From Dactylonectria macrodidyma (taxonomy: Eukaryota > Ascomycota > Sordariomycetes > Hypocreales > Nectriaceae), in NCBI GenBank assembly GCA_020744425.1, contig JAGMUV010000021.1, forward strand, positions 558,001-622,000: a DNA stretch of 64,000 bases. Reading direction: 5' to 3'. Under the pieces are notes generated by a model, which saw only the letters and a list, made by a program, of their open reading frames with translations, was not told the DNA's origin and ran no database searches. Of the stretch, positions 11,701 through 23,558 are shown one piece after another (position 1 is the stretch's first letter; each line of letters starts with the position of its first letter). Made by a program: the position numbers and the translations under genes.

Positions 11701-11981
11701 TGGCCGTTAATCTTGACCCTGTGGCTCTTCTTTTCGAACACCTTGTCAGACAAGGACGTGTAAGCAGTGATGCATTCGTCAATCGTCATTCTCAGGCGCC
11801 CCAGCATGATAGCGATCAGGCCGCCGGTGCTAGTGCCGCCGATCATATCGAAGTAGTCGCATGGCTTGGGCGGGGAGTCGGGGTCGATGGTAGACATGAG
11901 ATTTTGTAGAATCATCAGCGATGACAGGCCGCGAACTCCGCCGCCGTCAAGGGCAAGTAGGCGAATGTCATTGTCGGGCAT
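8767..11981 (-). CDS. Patatin-like phospholipase - NB-ARC - TPR NLR with one internal stop
   Basis: Seen: five exons, 11981-11584, 11535-10955, 10874-10248, 10188-8959 and 8900-8767; all introns are GT..AG and all phases fit. Patatin domain: oxyanion loop DGGGVRG, nucleophile elbow GTSTGG, dyad Asp in VDGALG. NB-ARC: Walker A GLGGVGKTQLA, Walker B LLIIDNVD, TTRLSRLA, GLPLALAQAASYLRE. The sensor is an array of 42-residue TPR units (126-bp period; GKFKEAEEMY...NNLGNLY). A TAA at 9214-9212 replaces the CAA found in the sister units, a C-to-T change in a CpA context. Translation would stop at about 860 of about 989 residues, losing the last two TPR units and a basic tail. One unit also lacks a codon (KFKAEEMY instead of KFKEAEEMY). 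Known: patatin-NB-ARC-TPR is a recurrent fungal NLR architecture whose effector is a lipase. Inferred: recently broken or a truncated functional allele; the frame after the stop is still perfectly open. Confidence 0.88.
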
Positions 11982-12699
11982 GGTGCTTCAGAGAGCTGTC
12001 CTGGGAGAGGTTGGCAAGATGGAAGGAACGTGATCAGGCTGGCCACGAACTTGGGTGGCTATGGGCCTTTGCCCTATGTGGCGCATGCTAGACCGGTTAG
12101 CACAGCGGTACGCGGGGATCCACGTATTAATTTGAAGGACTCTCAGGCAGGAGGTAAATGCCAAGTTCCTAGCTGATCTTGGTTAATAAATATGCCGAGA
12201 CAGAAAGACAGAAGGCAGAAAGGCAGAAAGGCAGAAATGTAAAATTGTAAAAATGTAAAAATCATATCTGTCGTACTCGTCGTTTTCCGAAAGTGTAGCA
12301 GGCGGGTCATCAGCATTGGGCATACGCACGTAGTCCTAGCCCTCTAGCCTGAGAGTGGGGATGGGAACGTGAGAGACCAGCCAAGTTCTGCCTAGTTCTG
12401 AGTGGATGTCCTCGGGCGCCAGGAAAGCTCAAGCTTTGGTCTGTGGGGGCAGGCACATCGACCAAGAGACAATAGTGGACTTCAGGTATACAAAGCGGTA
12501 GCTCTTTGCTCATGTATCTTGCTTCGTCCAAACGGATGACTGGTATTTGACCTGACACATGCGGTTGAAAGCATGACACCTTGTGCTCTCTGTTCTAGGA
12601 TGGCTTGAACTCCGGGCTGCTATGTAGCGGTTATGGCGGATACAAGTATGATGACCCCTCCTTTATCGAGATCTGCAGACTGATATTATGGCTATTCTT
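11982..12699. other. Promoter side of patatin NLR, simple repeats
   Basis: Contains a short simple-sequence stretch at about 12191-12262 (repeated AGGCAGAA-type units, then GTAAAAAT units). No gene was recognised. Confidence 0.5.
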
Positions 12700-12885
12700 A
12701 GATTTCAGAGGCCGAGCGACCCGTCCCACGCCCACCAATCCATGACGGGGTTTAACGATCGCCCTACGCGTGCCACTCACTCCAGTCGCCCACGGAGTAG
12801 TGAGCGATCGAACGCGTCTACGACGCGCTATGCTCCACAGTAGTGCTAGGAGACCGCTGGCCGTGGACATGAACTGGACCAAGCA
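12700..12885 (-). repeat. Dispersed repeat, copy B (inverted, partial)
   Basis: The reverse complement matches the second half of copies A (about 2985-3135) and C (about 38450-38590): CAGCGGTCTCCTAG, GAGCATAGCGCGTCGTAGA and GTCGCTCG are shared. The differences are mainly transitions. Confidence 0.6.
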
Positions 12886-12955
12886 CCTCTAGGAGCACCT
12901 GGACAAGGAATTCATCCGCAAGGCCAGCCAGTTGGATATACATGATGCATAGATA

Positions 12956-13533
12956 ATGCCCTTCATGTTACATGGCTCCGCGTTCAGTAACGATGGTTTG
13001 ATAATTGCACAAGTACGAGAGCTCCCGTGCATTACAATGTATTTACCAAAAATGCATAGTTTGGTATCGGCTTCAGTTCAAACCCTAGCGATCCTCCGCC
13101 AAACAATATCACAGTTAGATTCAGAGGTTTTTGTGTCGGATTTTCAACACCAAGTAGATTGCTACGACAGATATGCCAATCTGACTCAAGAGGTTAATGA
13201 AATGAGGGAGACACTCGAAAAAAATCCTACTTTGCATTGAATGGGATGCTGTTTGGGGGTCTGTTTCTTTGCATAAGCGTATTCACGTTGTGTTGCGCAC
13301 TGTTCATGGCGATCGGAAACAGTTTCTGGGTTGATGCTGCAATTGTCTTCTCACTCTCCCTCCCGGTTTTCCCCGTAACAGCAATCATGGCGATATACAA
13401 ATCCATGGAGCAAGAGGTCGTTTCTTTTGGATATGTAATTGCTGCTGGGAATACCCAATTTTTCGGTTGGGCGTCCTTAGGATGCAGTGCTGGAGCTGTG
13501 TTGATCGCGGTGGGAGTCTTCTTTGCACGATAA
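12956..13533 (+). pseudogene. Small hypothetical membrane protein, apparent frameshift
   Basis: Seen: a first frame (12956-13240, 94 codons) with a helical, charged segment (QHQVDCYDRYANLTQEVNEM) runs into an A7 tract at 13218-13224. A second frame is open through the tract and to 13533, encoding three hydrophobic segments (LFGGLFLCISVFTLCC, FWVDAAIVFSLSLPVFPV, FFGWASLGCSAGAVLIAVG). A one-base change in the A tract would join them, and no good intron explains the switch. The family is not recognised. The type (pseudogene, sequencing error or two proteins) is uncertain; the second frame has no ATG before codon 4. It stands alone, far from other genes. Confidence 0.4.
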
Positions 13534-13815
13534 TGAATGACGTTTTGTGTGGTTAGAAGGCGTACTATGATTTAAACGGTGTTGTCGAGCAGTGCCCTTC
13601 GTTTAGTTAAGTGGATGTGTGGTTTTATCCTAGCTGTCATTGCGTTCGAATGCATTCAAAGAATAACTTGCAAGCCGAGATGCATTGGGAGAAAATATGG
13701 ACATGTGTCACAATAAGAATTCAATTAAAAGAACCAAGTAATCGCAGAATCTCACTCAATCTCTTCCAATCCATCATCCCCAACCGTCACTGTGCCTTGA
13801 ACAGTCCTTTGTCTT

Positions 13816-13858
13816 TCCTCCTTCTGTTTCATCCTCCTTCTGTTTCATCCTCCTTCTG
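13816..13858 (+). repeat. 16-bp tandem repeat, about 2.7 copies
   Basis: Unit TCCTCCTTCTGTTTCA repeated head to tail. It lies in otherwise unannotated sequence. Confidence 0.8.
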
Positions 13859-13859
13859 T

Positions 13860-15664
13860 AGTCAGCTATTCGCCTTACTGTCTTTTTAACCTCATTATCT
13901 GGTATAGAACCACTGGTCTTGATGGTCTTTGCTGTAACCTTTCCCAAGGACACCACTTTGTGAAAGATTTCGTCATACTCAGGGTCAATTTTTCTGTCCC
14001 TTTTTAGCATAATATATAGAGATGCCTTTGCGATGAATACACACCTGGTGTACCCTGATCTAGTGAGTTGGTTTTGTCGGCCGATGTCGTTCCGCGTTTT
14101 TGTCCCCTCTCGTAGCGCAGCCAGCTCACCGCCCTTGCCAAAGGCGTGGAGAGCCTGTATTTCCGATGCTGAGTACTGCTGGAACCTTTTCCTGGGTTTA
14201 TATCCTTTGCTGTCGTATGTTGGATTTGTCTGGCATGCCTAGATACATTAGAATTTTATAGATAGGATTATTAGGGGCCGTAGAGGGTACATCATACTAC
14301 AGCTGTTTGACAAGCAACGGATTTTGCAGCTGGCTTCGCCATCTTATAGCTACCATTGAGGGACCGGAAAACGACAAACCATGGGTGTGAGTCTGCATCT
14401 GGAGTCTCAGACACTTTAGGGGATGGGGACATCCTCGACTAAGGCTAGAAGGATGAACTCCGTAGGTTATAACCAGATAAGTTGGCTATGAAAAGCCAAA
14501 GAGGTGAAACATCCGTTTGTCGAAGCTAGTGTTGAGATGACGGGCTTCATAAGTGCGACTCGTTCGAGAGTAGAGTCAGATGCGAGAAAAAGTCAACTTG
14601 TGTAATAAAAGTGAAGCTTAGTTATAAGAAGACTAGTTTCTTTCGATTCTGCCACTTAAACCAATACCTACAGCACCCTCCTAGCAACGGGCGGCACCTG
14701 TATGCTCTTTATAGACTTCCGATTCGAACTTACTGGTATAAGGTAGTTACACTTCTAAGAGTAAACCTCGTACACTAGACAGAAAAAATATATAGACATG
14801 ATACGGATGTATACCGGAATTGACAGGATTTGATATATAGGCGCAGCTTACTTTTGTTGGATAGCATAGGAGACCACTATGATGACCCTGTAACGTGTGT
14901 GTGTATTGTCTAGCTTCTCCTTAAGCTCCCGCCCCTTGAGGTCAGGGAGGTACAGCCGTTCCTAGCTTCCTAATACGGTCTAGCCTAGCGAGGGCTCGGC
15001 GAGCCCTCCCCGATTCGGTCCCGAAAGACCACCTAGTCTCACGTGACCACCCTGCGCCTAGGTGTTCCAACTTGGTCCAATTCAACAACTTTAGACTCAG
15101 AAGACATTTTGCTTAAGCTGCTGTCCCTCACCGCATTAACTTGGAGGCATAGAAATTCATGCTGAACCTATCCCTCTATTTCCGATTCTTACTTACATCA
15201 TACCTAGCTTTCTAGCATTAATAAGTGGAACGAGCGGAACGACAGCTTGCAAAGGGGTCGACAAGACGGCAGTTGGCTCGGGGGTGTGAGTTGGGTTTAA
15301 TCTAAGTGAATAGGGTAGGCCAATTGAGGTCTTGCTTCAAGGGTAAACCAAATAGATTCCGCTACGTCCAGTAATAATAAACAGACAGATGAAAATTATA
15401 TACTGGAGTCTTATGCCTCGCGAGGTCTCTTCGTTACCATTGGCTTGAGTTTGGTCAAGAGGAATTCATGGTTTCGTTTGGTTGCTACTAAGAAATACGG
15501 GACCCACTTGACTCACTACCGAATGATTCAGTAGCAACGCAGAATCCATTTATGTACCCTCGCCTTCACAGCAGAACAGTAACTCTCAGCAGCTATTTTT
15601 AAGCGGTTTGTTTATAAATTCCTACAGATAGTGCATCACTGCTCGAATACTCGTGCTGAAATAC
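13860..15664. other. Gene-poor, partly AT-rich stretch
   Basis: No gene was recognised. Frequent stops in all frames and AT-rich segments (for example 14230-14320, 14620-14880, 15370-15420) suit decayed repeat DNA. It leads into a hAT transposase relic. Confidence 0.45.
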
Positions 15665-15865
15665 TCATGCCAGAAGATTCATGTTAGACCAGATCATGTG
15701 ACTGTTCATATAGATGAAAGTGACCTTATCAGTGCTAAGTGGACTAAGCCGATTCCGAAGCTTATAATGAAGGTAGTTCGTAGCACTAAAGGAACGCTCT
15801 GAAGGAACAGAACGCAGAAGGGAATTTGGTGATAATTTGTGCGCTACATCGGTTATTTGACGCAC
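15665..15865 (-). pseudogene. hAT transposase C-terminal relic
   Basis: Seen: minus-strand frame containing PSERSFSATNYLHYKLRNRL and then STDKVTFIYMNS, the signature of the hAT-family C-terminal dimerisation domain. The upstream catalytic part is not recognisable, and neither ends nor target duplications were seen. It differs from the hAT element at 45001-48069, which has CERSFSLAKLTLT here, so two hAT families are represented. Confidence 0.7.
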
Positions 15866-15869
15866 TAAA

Positions 15870-17804
15870 CCTATTCCGTACGCTAACTAATCCTAATATG
15901 GCTACGTACTAAGCCTAAAATGGGAGGGTTTTTTTGACGTAAATTACCTCCAAAAACCCCCTTTAGGAATTTGACGGTCAAAAACGGAACCCTACATCCT
16001 ACAGCAGCTGAGATACCTTTGAGATGGTGCAGGGCAGACTTTGTCAGATTCCTCCACTATGATTTGCAGAGGGGCTTGGCAAAGTCCAGAAGGTTCTGCA
16101 GGGATGTGACGTGACTCATGGCCCACTGCACGAAGCAAAGGGCCTGTAACACTGGTGACACCCCTCCACCGCAAGCCATTGTAGTGGTGGCATTCCGTCC
16201 CTAATCCCCGCAAATCGGCTAATGCGACTGATGAAACGACAGACCGGGGCAGGTTTCCATGACAAGGGGGCTAGTACTGATGGGGTGAGCCCTTGGACAG
16301 CTCTGCCCTACGATTGGTTTCACTCCTGTTGACGCTTTCCATTAACCTTTAGCCCATTTCTAGCGCATTGACTCCCAGGGGTTCTCATCATCGTCAATAT
16401 GACAGTTCTTATTTCTCTCAGCTGCCCTTCTTTCATGTTTCTCGATATCATTATCGCTCACTCCTCAAGACGTCTTCCATCTGCCCTTCAACATGGGCTA
16501 TGTGGACGACTCCTCGGTCGATACATAAAGACAGTTCCGATCTGGGCTCGAGCACTTCCGCACTTCCGTAGTTACTTTGTCCCTTACAACATATTGGTTG
16601 CCGTTCATATGCGGCTTGTCCACAACTACCGCCCAACTGGCACCAGCCATCTGAGCGTGCGAGATTGAAGCCTCCCACCCCTGATACGGCGTCATCCCTG
16701 TGTCATGATAAGATCATCCGGAACTTTTCTGTTTGTGTCCGCCGTTTGAAGGCTGTTGACGACGGTGCTAGGCTGTGTGCTGTCCCGGCGAACCAGCGGC
16801 CCGAGTCGCACAAACTTAAAGTTAGTGGGGAGCTTGTGGCGTCGTATACGGAGGACCCCGAGACAGTATTCGGAATTCACCGATTCCTAAGAGCTTTTGA
16901 ACAGGGATTCCCAAGTTTTATCACATGTTATCCCTTTGGCCATCGTAAGACTACACTTGACCCATAGTCCCCACCGAGGCCCAGGAGATCAACGATACGC
17001 TTTCTGACTTCAAAAAGCTATGTAGCTATAAGAAGACCAGAATGAGGCCGTGGGAGCCTAGCCCTGTACTGCAGTTTTTTTGACTTGTTTGATGAGCATC
17101 CTGCCATGGTCCCAAAGAGAGACAGTTTTGATCGTATTCTGTGGACCGCGCGTTCGCTGCATGGGATGGTTTTGGCGATGACCTTAGTACGTGTTTGGTA
17201 ATGGATAAGCGCTTCTATTCGGCGATAGGATGGCTGGAGTCGGCTGCAAGCTGTGTACTAGGGGCCGAGAAAGAGAACCACCAAGAAGGCAAGCCGACGC
17301 CTTGTGCGGCTGAAGACCCCTGCTCCCAAGGCATACCAGGTGGGGCCGACCAAGCCTGCCATCATAAACCACACAGCACGGATCTGGAGGGTTGACGCGC
17401 GTGAGTGTACAGCAAATCATAGTACCTCGGGACTTCACCTTCCTACCTTCATTTTGAGCCTGACAGTGCACGCCTCCTTCAAATATTTAGTCCTGAAGAT
17501 ATATTGATCTATGCCACTACAACCCTGCAAGGAAAAAAAAGGCCGAGAACTCGAAGCTTGAACTTCGGAATCCCGAAACTCATGATGATGAGAACTCTTG
17601 AGTTACAGCCAATCGCGATTGTGGATACAGCAGTAGCAGCGTTCACGGATCTGTCAGAAGGAAGGAGGATTATGTATTAATGTACCTGTACCTTCGGTCT
17701 GTACCATTTGGCATTTGATACAGCGGGTTACAACCTTTGAAAGGGGCCTGCTTAGCCAACCCACCGCGTGAGTGGCTTTGTGATCTGGCAGCGGATCGGT
17801 TGCA
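15870..17804. other. Intergenic upstream of kinase-ankyrin gene, no gene seen
   Basis: Several open frames of 60-100 codons on both strands lack recognisable motifs and overlap each other, so none is called. The last few hundred bases hold the promoter of the gene at 17805. Confidence 0.45.
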
Positions 17805-20800
17805 ATGAAGGGGTCTTCTATGGATCAGACGCAAGCTGGCTGCACCTCCTCATCAATCCTCATTCCCTCAATCTATCAGTTTGTTTGGGACGGCCTCGTT
17901 CACGAGATAATGCCATCCCATACTGCCAGAGATAGAATTGCCCCGCCACCAATCACCGAGACACCCGAACTGGTCATTTTTAACCAGCAGAACTACGAGA
18001 ACCAGCGGGTCCCCGACCTTGTCCGTGACTCCCGACTGACGACACGTTTCCTCCCCAGCGGCGCGACCGAGCACGCTGTCTACCGCGTCTCCAACCAGTC
18101 CCCCCACCGGCGGCCGTGCCGCATCAATGAGACATGGTACCGGCAGCGAGAGCTCGGTAACGGCAAATTCGGATGCGTCTGGCTGGAGAGGTGCGCGTCC
18201 GGGCCTGCGGAGGGCAAGCTCCGGGCTGTCAAGGAGATACGCAAGGATCCTTCGTTACCAGTGCCGTACTCGAGAGAACTGGAGGCCATGGCCAAGTTCT
18301 CGCACGAGAGGGTGCGTGATTTCTCCCTGCTCGTTTCTTGGGGGAACGTTGAAGCTGACTCCCCTCTCGTGATTAGTATGTCCACTGCTTCGTTGAGTGC
18401 TACGGCTGGTACGAATCCGAGAACATGGTCTTCATCGCGATGGAGTACATCGAGTACGGCGACCTCCAAAACTACCTGAACCAGCCCTTCCCAGAAGCCC
18501 GCGCAAAGGTCATCGCCTCCCAGCTTGTCGAGGGCCTCGGGTACATGCACGAGAACGGTTTCGCTCACCGCGATCTCAAGCCCAAGGTGCGTGGCGCCGG
18601 CGATCACATCGTTCGTCTGCTTCACCTTTCTCTCTCCTCGCCCTCTCTTTCGCACAACTAACATCACTGCTTCTGTCCGCCGTAGAACATCCTCGTCTAC
18701 CAGCCCGGTCCCGACTGGTGGGTCAAGATCTGCGACCTCGGTATCTCCAAGCGCGCCGAGCAGGGGGTCACGGCGCTCAGGACCGAGATTGGCACGGAGG
18801 GCTACGTCGCCCCCGAGGTCATTGGCTTCGTCCCCGACGAGAGCTTGTCGTCGTCGTCCGACGCCTTCTCCTACACCCCCGCCGTTGACATGTGGGCGCT
18901 TGGCGAGCTGCTGTTCCGCATGATTGCCAAGCGCCCTGTCTTCCCGAACCGGCTGGACCTCTTCAATCATGTCGTCAACAAGCACCCGTTCCCCATACCG
19001 GCGCTGAAGGCGACCGGCGCCAGTCAGGACTGCTGCAACTTCATCACTGAGTGCATGGCAGTATACCCTAAATGTCGTCTCAAGGCTTCCGAGGCCGCTG
19101 CGCACCCTTGGGTGCAGACATTTCGGCCGTCATCGCGATTTAGCGGCTGTAGCTCACCGACAAGGTCAGTAGCCGACGCCACAACTAATCCAGGCCTCGA
19201 AGATAGTAATGCTGACGGCTTGATTCTTCTAGAGGACGCGAAGTGCTACTGCCCGTTCCTGCCAAGGTCCCAATGTGGCCCGCGGCACCAAGCCCGCAGC
19301 CGGTGGTTCATTTCGAGGACACGGCTCAGTGGAGCACCGTTCCCCAGGAGACTCAACAGGCCAAGAATAGATGGTTAACTTCAATTCCAATCGCTGTCAC
19401 ACACAAGAAACTTCAACAGCCCCGGGTTGAATTGCCAACTACAAGCATAAGAGGCACCATCGCTCATTCCATCGGACCTCAAGAACAGCCCCAGGTTATA
19501 GGGCCTAGATTTGCCACTGATACGACCCACGCTCAGCGTGTGAGACCAGAATCCAGGGAGCTTCTGTGGGCTTCGCAGAATGGACACGTTGAGGTCGTCA
19601 AGGCGCTTCTGGAGAAGGGAGTCGACGTTATGGTCGCTGGCAAGGACGGATGGACACCGCTTCACCGGGCCTCATGGAATGGACATGTCGAGGTCATCCA
19701 GGCGCTTCTGGATAAGGGAGCTGACGTTATGGTCGCAGATAAGGACGGATGGACACCGCTTCACTGGGCCTCACAGAAAGGACATGTCGAGGTTGTCAAG
19801 GTGCTTCTAGAGAAGGGAGCCGACGTTGTGGTCGCAGGCAAGAACGGATGGACGCCGCTTTACCGGGCCTCATGGAATGGACACGTCGAGGTCGTTAAGG
19901 CGCTTCTGGAGAAGGGAGCCGATGTTGTGGTCGCAGGCAAGAACGGATGGACACCGCTTCACCGGGCCTCGCAAAATGGACATGTTGAGATCGTTAAGGC
20001 GCTTCTAGAGAAGGGAGCCGACGTTATGGTCGCAGATAAGGACGGATGGACACCGCTTCACTTAGCCTCTCAGAATGGACATGTCGAGGTCGTCAAGGCG
20101 CTTCTGGAGAAGGGAGCTGATGTTGCTGTTATAACTAACGACAGATGGACGCCGCTTCATTTGGCCTCACAGAATGGACACATCAAGGTCGTCAAGGCGC
20201 TTTTGGAGAAGAGAGCCGACGTTATGGTCGCTGGCAAGGACGGATGGACACCGCTTCACCGGGCCTCATGGAATGGACATGTCGAGGTCGTCCAGGCGCT
20301 TCTAGAGAAGGGAGCTGACGTTATGTTTGCGGATAAGTACGGATGGACGCCGCTTCACCGGGCCTCATGGAATGGACACGTCGAGGTCGTCCAGGCGCTT
20401 ATGGAGAAGGGAGCTGACGTTATGGTCGCTGGCAAGGACGGATGGACACCGCTTCACCGGGCCTCATGGAATGGACATATCGAGGTCGCCCAGGCGCTTC
20501 TAGAGAAGGGAGCCGACGTTATAGTTGCGGATAAGTACGGATGGACACCGCTTCACCGGGCCTCATGGAATGGACATATCGAGGTCGTCAAGGCGCTTCT
20601 GGAGAAGGGAGCTGATGTTAGTGTTATAACTAACGACGGATGGACGCCGCTTCACTTAGCCTCGCAGAATGGACACGTCGAGGTCGTCAAGGCGCTTCTG
20701 GAGAAGGGAGCCGACATTGCTGTTATAACTAACGACGGATGGACGCCGCTTCACTTAGCCTCGCAGAATGGACACGTCAAAGTCGTCAAGGCGCTTCTAG

Positions 20801-21396
20801 AGAAGGGAGCTGACATTATAATAGCAGATAAGGACGGATGGACACCGCTTCACTTGGCCTCGCAGAAAGGACATTTTGAGGGCGTCAAGGCGCTTCTAGA
20901 GAAGGGAGCCGACGTTGCTGTTATAACTAACGACGGATGGACGCCGCTTCACCGGGCCTCACAAAATGGACACGTCAAGGTCGTCAAGGTGCTTCTGGAG
21001 AAGGGAGCCGACGTCATGGTTGCCGGTAAGGACGGATGGACACCGCTTCACCGGGCCTCGCAAAATGGACATGTCGAGATCGTCAAGGCGCTTCTGGAGA
21101 AGGGAGCCGATATTGCTGTTATAACTAACGACGGATGGACGCCGCTTCATTTGGCCTCACAGAATGGACACGTCGAGGTTGTCAAGGCGCTTCTAGAGAA
21201 GGGAGCTGACGTTGTGGTCGCGGACGAGGACGGATGGACACCGCTTCACTTAGCCTCTCAGAATGGACATGTCGAGGTCGTCAAGGCGCTTCTAGAGAAG
21301 GGAGCTGACGTTGTGGTCGCGGACAAGGACGGATGGACGCCGCTTCACCGAGCCTCATGGAATGGACATGTCGAGGTCGTCCAGGAGCTTCTGTAG
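17805..21396 (+). CDS. Protein kinase fused to a 19-unit ankyrin array
   Basis: Seen: exons 17805-18311, 18377-18586, 18686-19164 and 19233-21396; introns are GT..AG with CTAAC/CTAAT branch sites and fitting phases; about 1119 residues (a second ATG lies five codons in). Kinase: glycine loop RELGNGKFGCVW, AVKEI lysine, HRDLKPKN with catalytic Asp at about 235, DLG in place of DFG (KICDLGISK), GTEGYVAPE, VDMWALGELLF. A linker of about 100 residues follows, then ankyrin units of 33 residues (99-bp period) with consensus WTPLHxASxNGHVEVVKALL. The 19th unit ends after QELL at a TAG where the other units have GAG; ankyrin-like codons continue for a few residues beyond. Known: fungal NLR-like proteins pair effectors, kinases included, with ankyrin sensors. 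No NACHT is visible, so this would be an NLR-related receptor kinase of the cytosol. Repeat near-identity implies recent duplication or gene conversion. Confidence 0.9.
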
Positions 21397-21810
21397 AAGG
21401 GAGCCGACGTTGCTGTTATCAGACAAGGACGTGACGAATTCAGCACACATTGAGATGATAGAGTGTTATCCAACTTGTCTCCACCGAAAGGGACAGACTG
21501 GAGTAAATTCTGCTGTACTTCATATGAATTGTTCAGACCAGAATTTTTGGTTTCGCATTACGCTTTTGCTCTGGATACGCAGTCCACTCATTTGAACGAG
21601 TCTGTATTCATCCTTATATCTCTATAGAAAACCATGATCAGCACAGACGGACTCAACCGCTATGCCTTTGAGAATAACGAATCCCATAGACCACGTCGAC
21701 CCTACTGGCTACTAGAGCTGGTCCTCCATTGCCGCCACAGCTATCGGCTAACCTTGGTTGTCACAAGTGTTCTCGCACCCACATCTATTTCAGCCCTGGT
21801 CGTCTAAAAG
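21397..21810. other. Intergenic, no gene seen
   Basis: The first about 50 bases still resemble half an ankyrin unit after the stop of the kinase gene. The rest shows nothing recognisable. Confidence 0.5.
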
Positions 21811-22383
21811 CTAATGGCCATCCTTCCGGGATAACAGTGCATGGCGATGAGCTTGTAATAACTTGATGATGGTCTCGTGCCCCTTCTCTGCTGCCCACAA
21901 AAGAGGAGTTCGACCGTACACAGCATCCTTCGAATCGGCATCGGCCTTTCCCGTGGCGAGCAGAAGCTTGACGATGGCTTCATGCCCGTTCCTTGCTGCC
22001 CACGAAAGAGGCGTCCGGCCGTAATATTCTCGGCAATCAATATTCGTTCCCAATTGATCTGCCTTCTGCAAAATGACTGACAACGGTTGTATCAGCACAT
22101 ATCCCGACACAACGTGTAGTAGGCTGGTTCCTTCTGGCGGGCAGTCAGCCGAGCACTTCTCTATTTCTCTGTAAATTCGGACCCATGTTTGTACGAGGGG
22201 TTCCAATGGCCAGGTGAAATAATCCAGAAGATCGACCTGAGAGACCCAAAGACGAAGACGGTCATCCGGTCGGCGATCGGCAAAATCAAGCTTACGCCGA
22301 AGGATGCAGACCTCTTCCTCCCCCACTACCAATGAATCCAGGATGAGGAGCACGCCAATGGTACGTCCGTCGATCCCGGCCAA
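21811..22383 (-). pseudogene. 3' fragment of an ankyrin NLR
   Basis: Seen: a 190-codon frame whose C-terminal half contains YYGRTPLSWAARNGHEAIVK and YGRTPLLWAAEKGHETIIK, two good ankyrin repeats of the type closing many NACHT-ankyrin proteins. It is preceded by a stretch (LLHVVSGYVLIQPLSVILQ) typical of the region just before ankyrins. No NACHT or start region is recognisable upstream (22384-22620), so a truncated gene is more likely than a short protein. The ankyrin type differs from the WTPLH arrays elsewhere in the window. Confidence 0.6.
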
Positions 22384-23144
22384 TACCGGGACGCGATACT
22401 TTCTTGCTGCCTTCTGGATTCAAAGGGACGCATGTTACCCACAGGCAAGGCAGACTTCGGGAAAGCGGATTCAGGGAGACCTGAGTATGGCGAATACAGG
22501 ATGCGAAGGTCCGCAACGCATGAACGGAAGGAGTAAAGGAGGCAAGCATGGCGGCGTAGGCAACCGGCGTGGATCAGGGTTGTTTTCTCAGCTGTTCAAG
22601 GGTGGACAGCATGAATGAAGCCAACGGAATTCTGGTTGGAGGTCTAACCTCCAAGCATAGAATGCTTGCCACAGTTAGTGAAGCTAGCCTACACAGCAAA
22701 TGGAGCCATGACCGCTTCCTGAAGTTCGTATCCTGTCACCCCCATTAACTAGCCTGTTGGCTGCCAGATGTTCCGGGTTAGCATGAGACGAGCGCCAATG
22801 CATACCGGAAACTGGCCAGCCAGAAGAAGTCACTAACGAGGATGATGCTTATGCCGCCAAAGAATTCGGTTGCTCTGCCAGGAAAGACTTGGCGGAGGCG
22901 TTTGTCGATCTATTGCATGCTTTTCTCTGCAGGCTTTCTCGGTACACTCTGGAACCGTAACAGCCACCAGTTCTTATGACGGACGCCTTCTACTAGTTGC
23001 TGTATATTTCAGTGGCTCTGTTCAGAATGGAGTCTGATTATGTAATCGATGATATTCTTTGTTGATTGATGTATTCACACTATAGCTGATGGCTTAATGG
23101 TACTCTTGCTTATAAGGCCAATTCGATGCTGTTACTTCATATTA
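22384..23144. other. Intergenic, no gene seen
   Basis: No motif recognised. It may contain decayed upstream sequence of the ankyrin fragment. Confidence 0.45.
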
Positions 23145-23558
23145 TTAACACTTGCTCTTGGACTTTGGATGCTTGGCTGTAGCCTTCTTCGTCACCCTAG
23201 CTCTCTGTACTTGCTTGTATGTTCGTACTTGAAACTGTTTCTTAAAACTGCGGGTCAGTTTAGGGGCATTGATCTTATGCTCTGGTATAAGGGTTAGTTT
23301 CCAGGGAACTAAGTAGTGCACCACGCCATCAATCACTTCTTTACCCATCAGATCGCCGTTAATTTCCCACTCCATCTCTATATTACTAACTGCGGCAGCT
23401 GAGTATCTATGCATCATCGAATCATGCTCCGACAGGCAACCTTGTTCAATTTTGGATTCTGACCCGCAGCTCCTACCAAGGCAGCTTTTCTCCGGCTTGC
23501 ACGTCACTAACGCTGCAGCTAAACTGCCTCCATCACACAATATAGCTCCTGCATCCAC
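23145..23558 (-). CDS. Hypothetical small basic protein, chromodomain-like segment
   Basis: Seen: 137 codons with EWEINGDLMGKEVIDGVVHY followed by LVPWKLTL and a lysine-rich tail (ending KHPKSKSKC). The acidic-hydrophobic-W-x-L pattern loosely resembles chromodomains found in fungal retroelement and repeat-associated proteins. No start context or intron supports it, so it could be an element relic. Function unknown. Confidence 0.3.
   Translation of the reverse strand: MDAGAILCDGGSLAAALVTCKPEKSCLGRSCGSESKIEQGCLSEHDSMMHRYSAAAVSNIEMEWEINGDLMGKEVIDGVVHYLVPWKLTLIPEHKINAPKLTRSFKKQFQVRTYKQVQRARVTKKATAKHPKSKSKC

Noticed and set aside
18080..19105. 341-codon minus-strand frame over the kinase exons
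   Set aside because: The plus strand has clear kinase motifs with introns; the antisense frame ignores them and has no motif.
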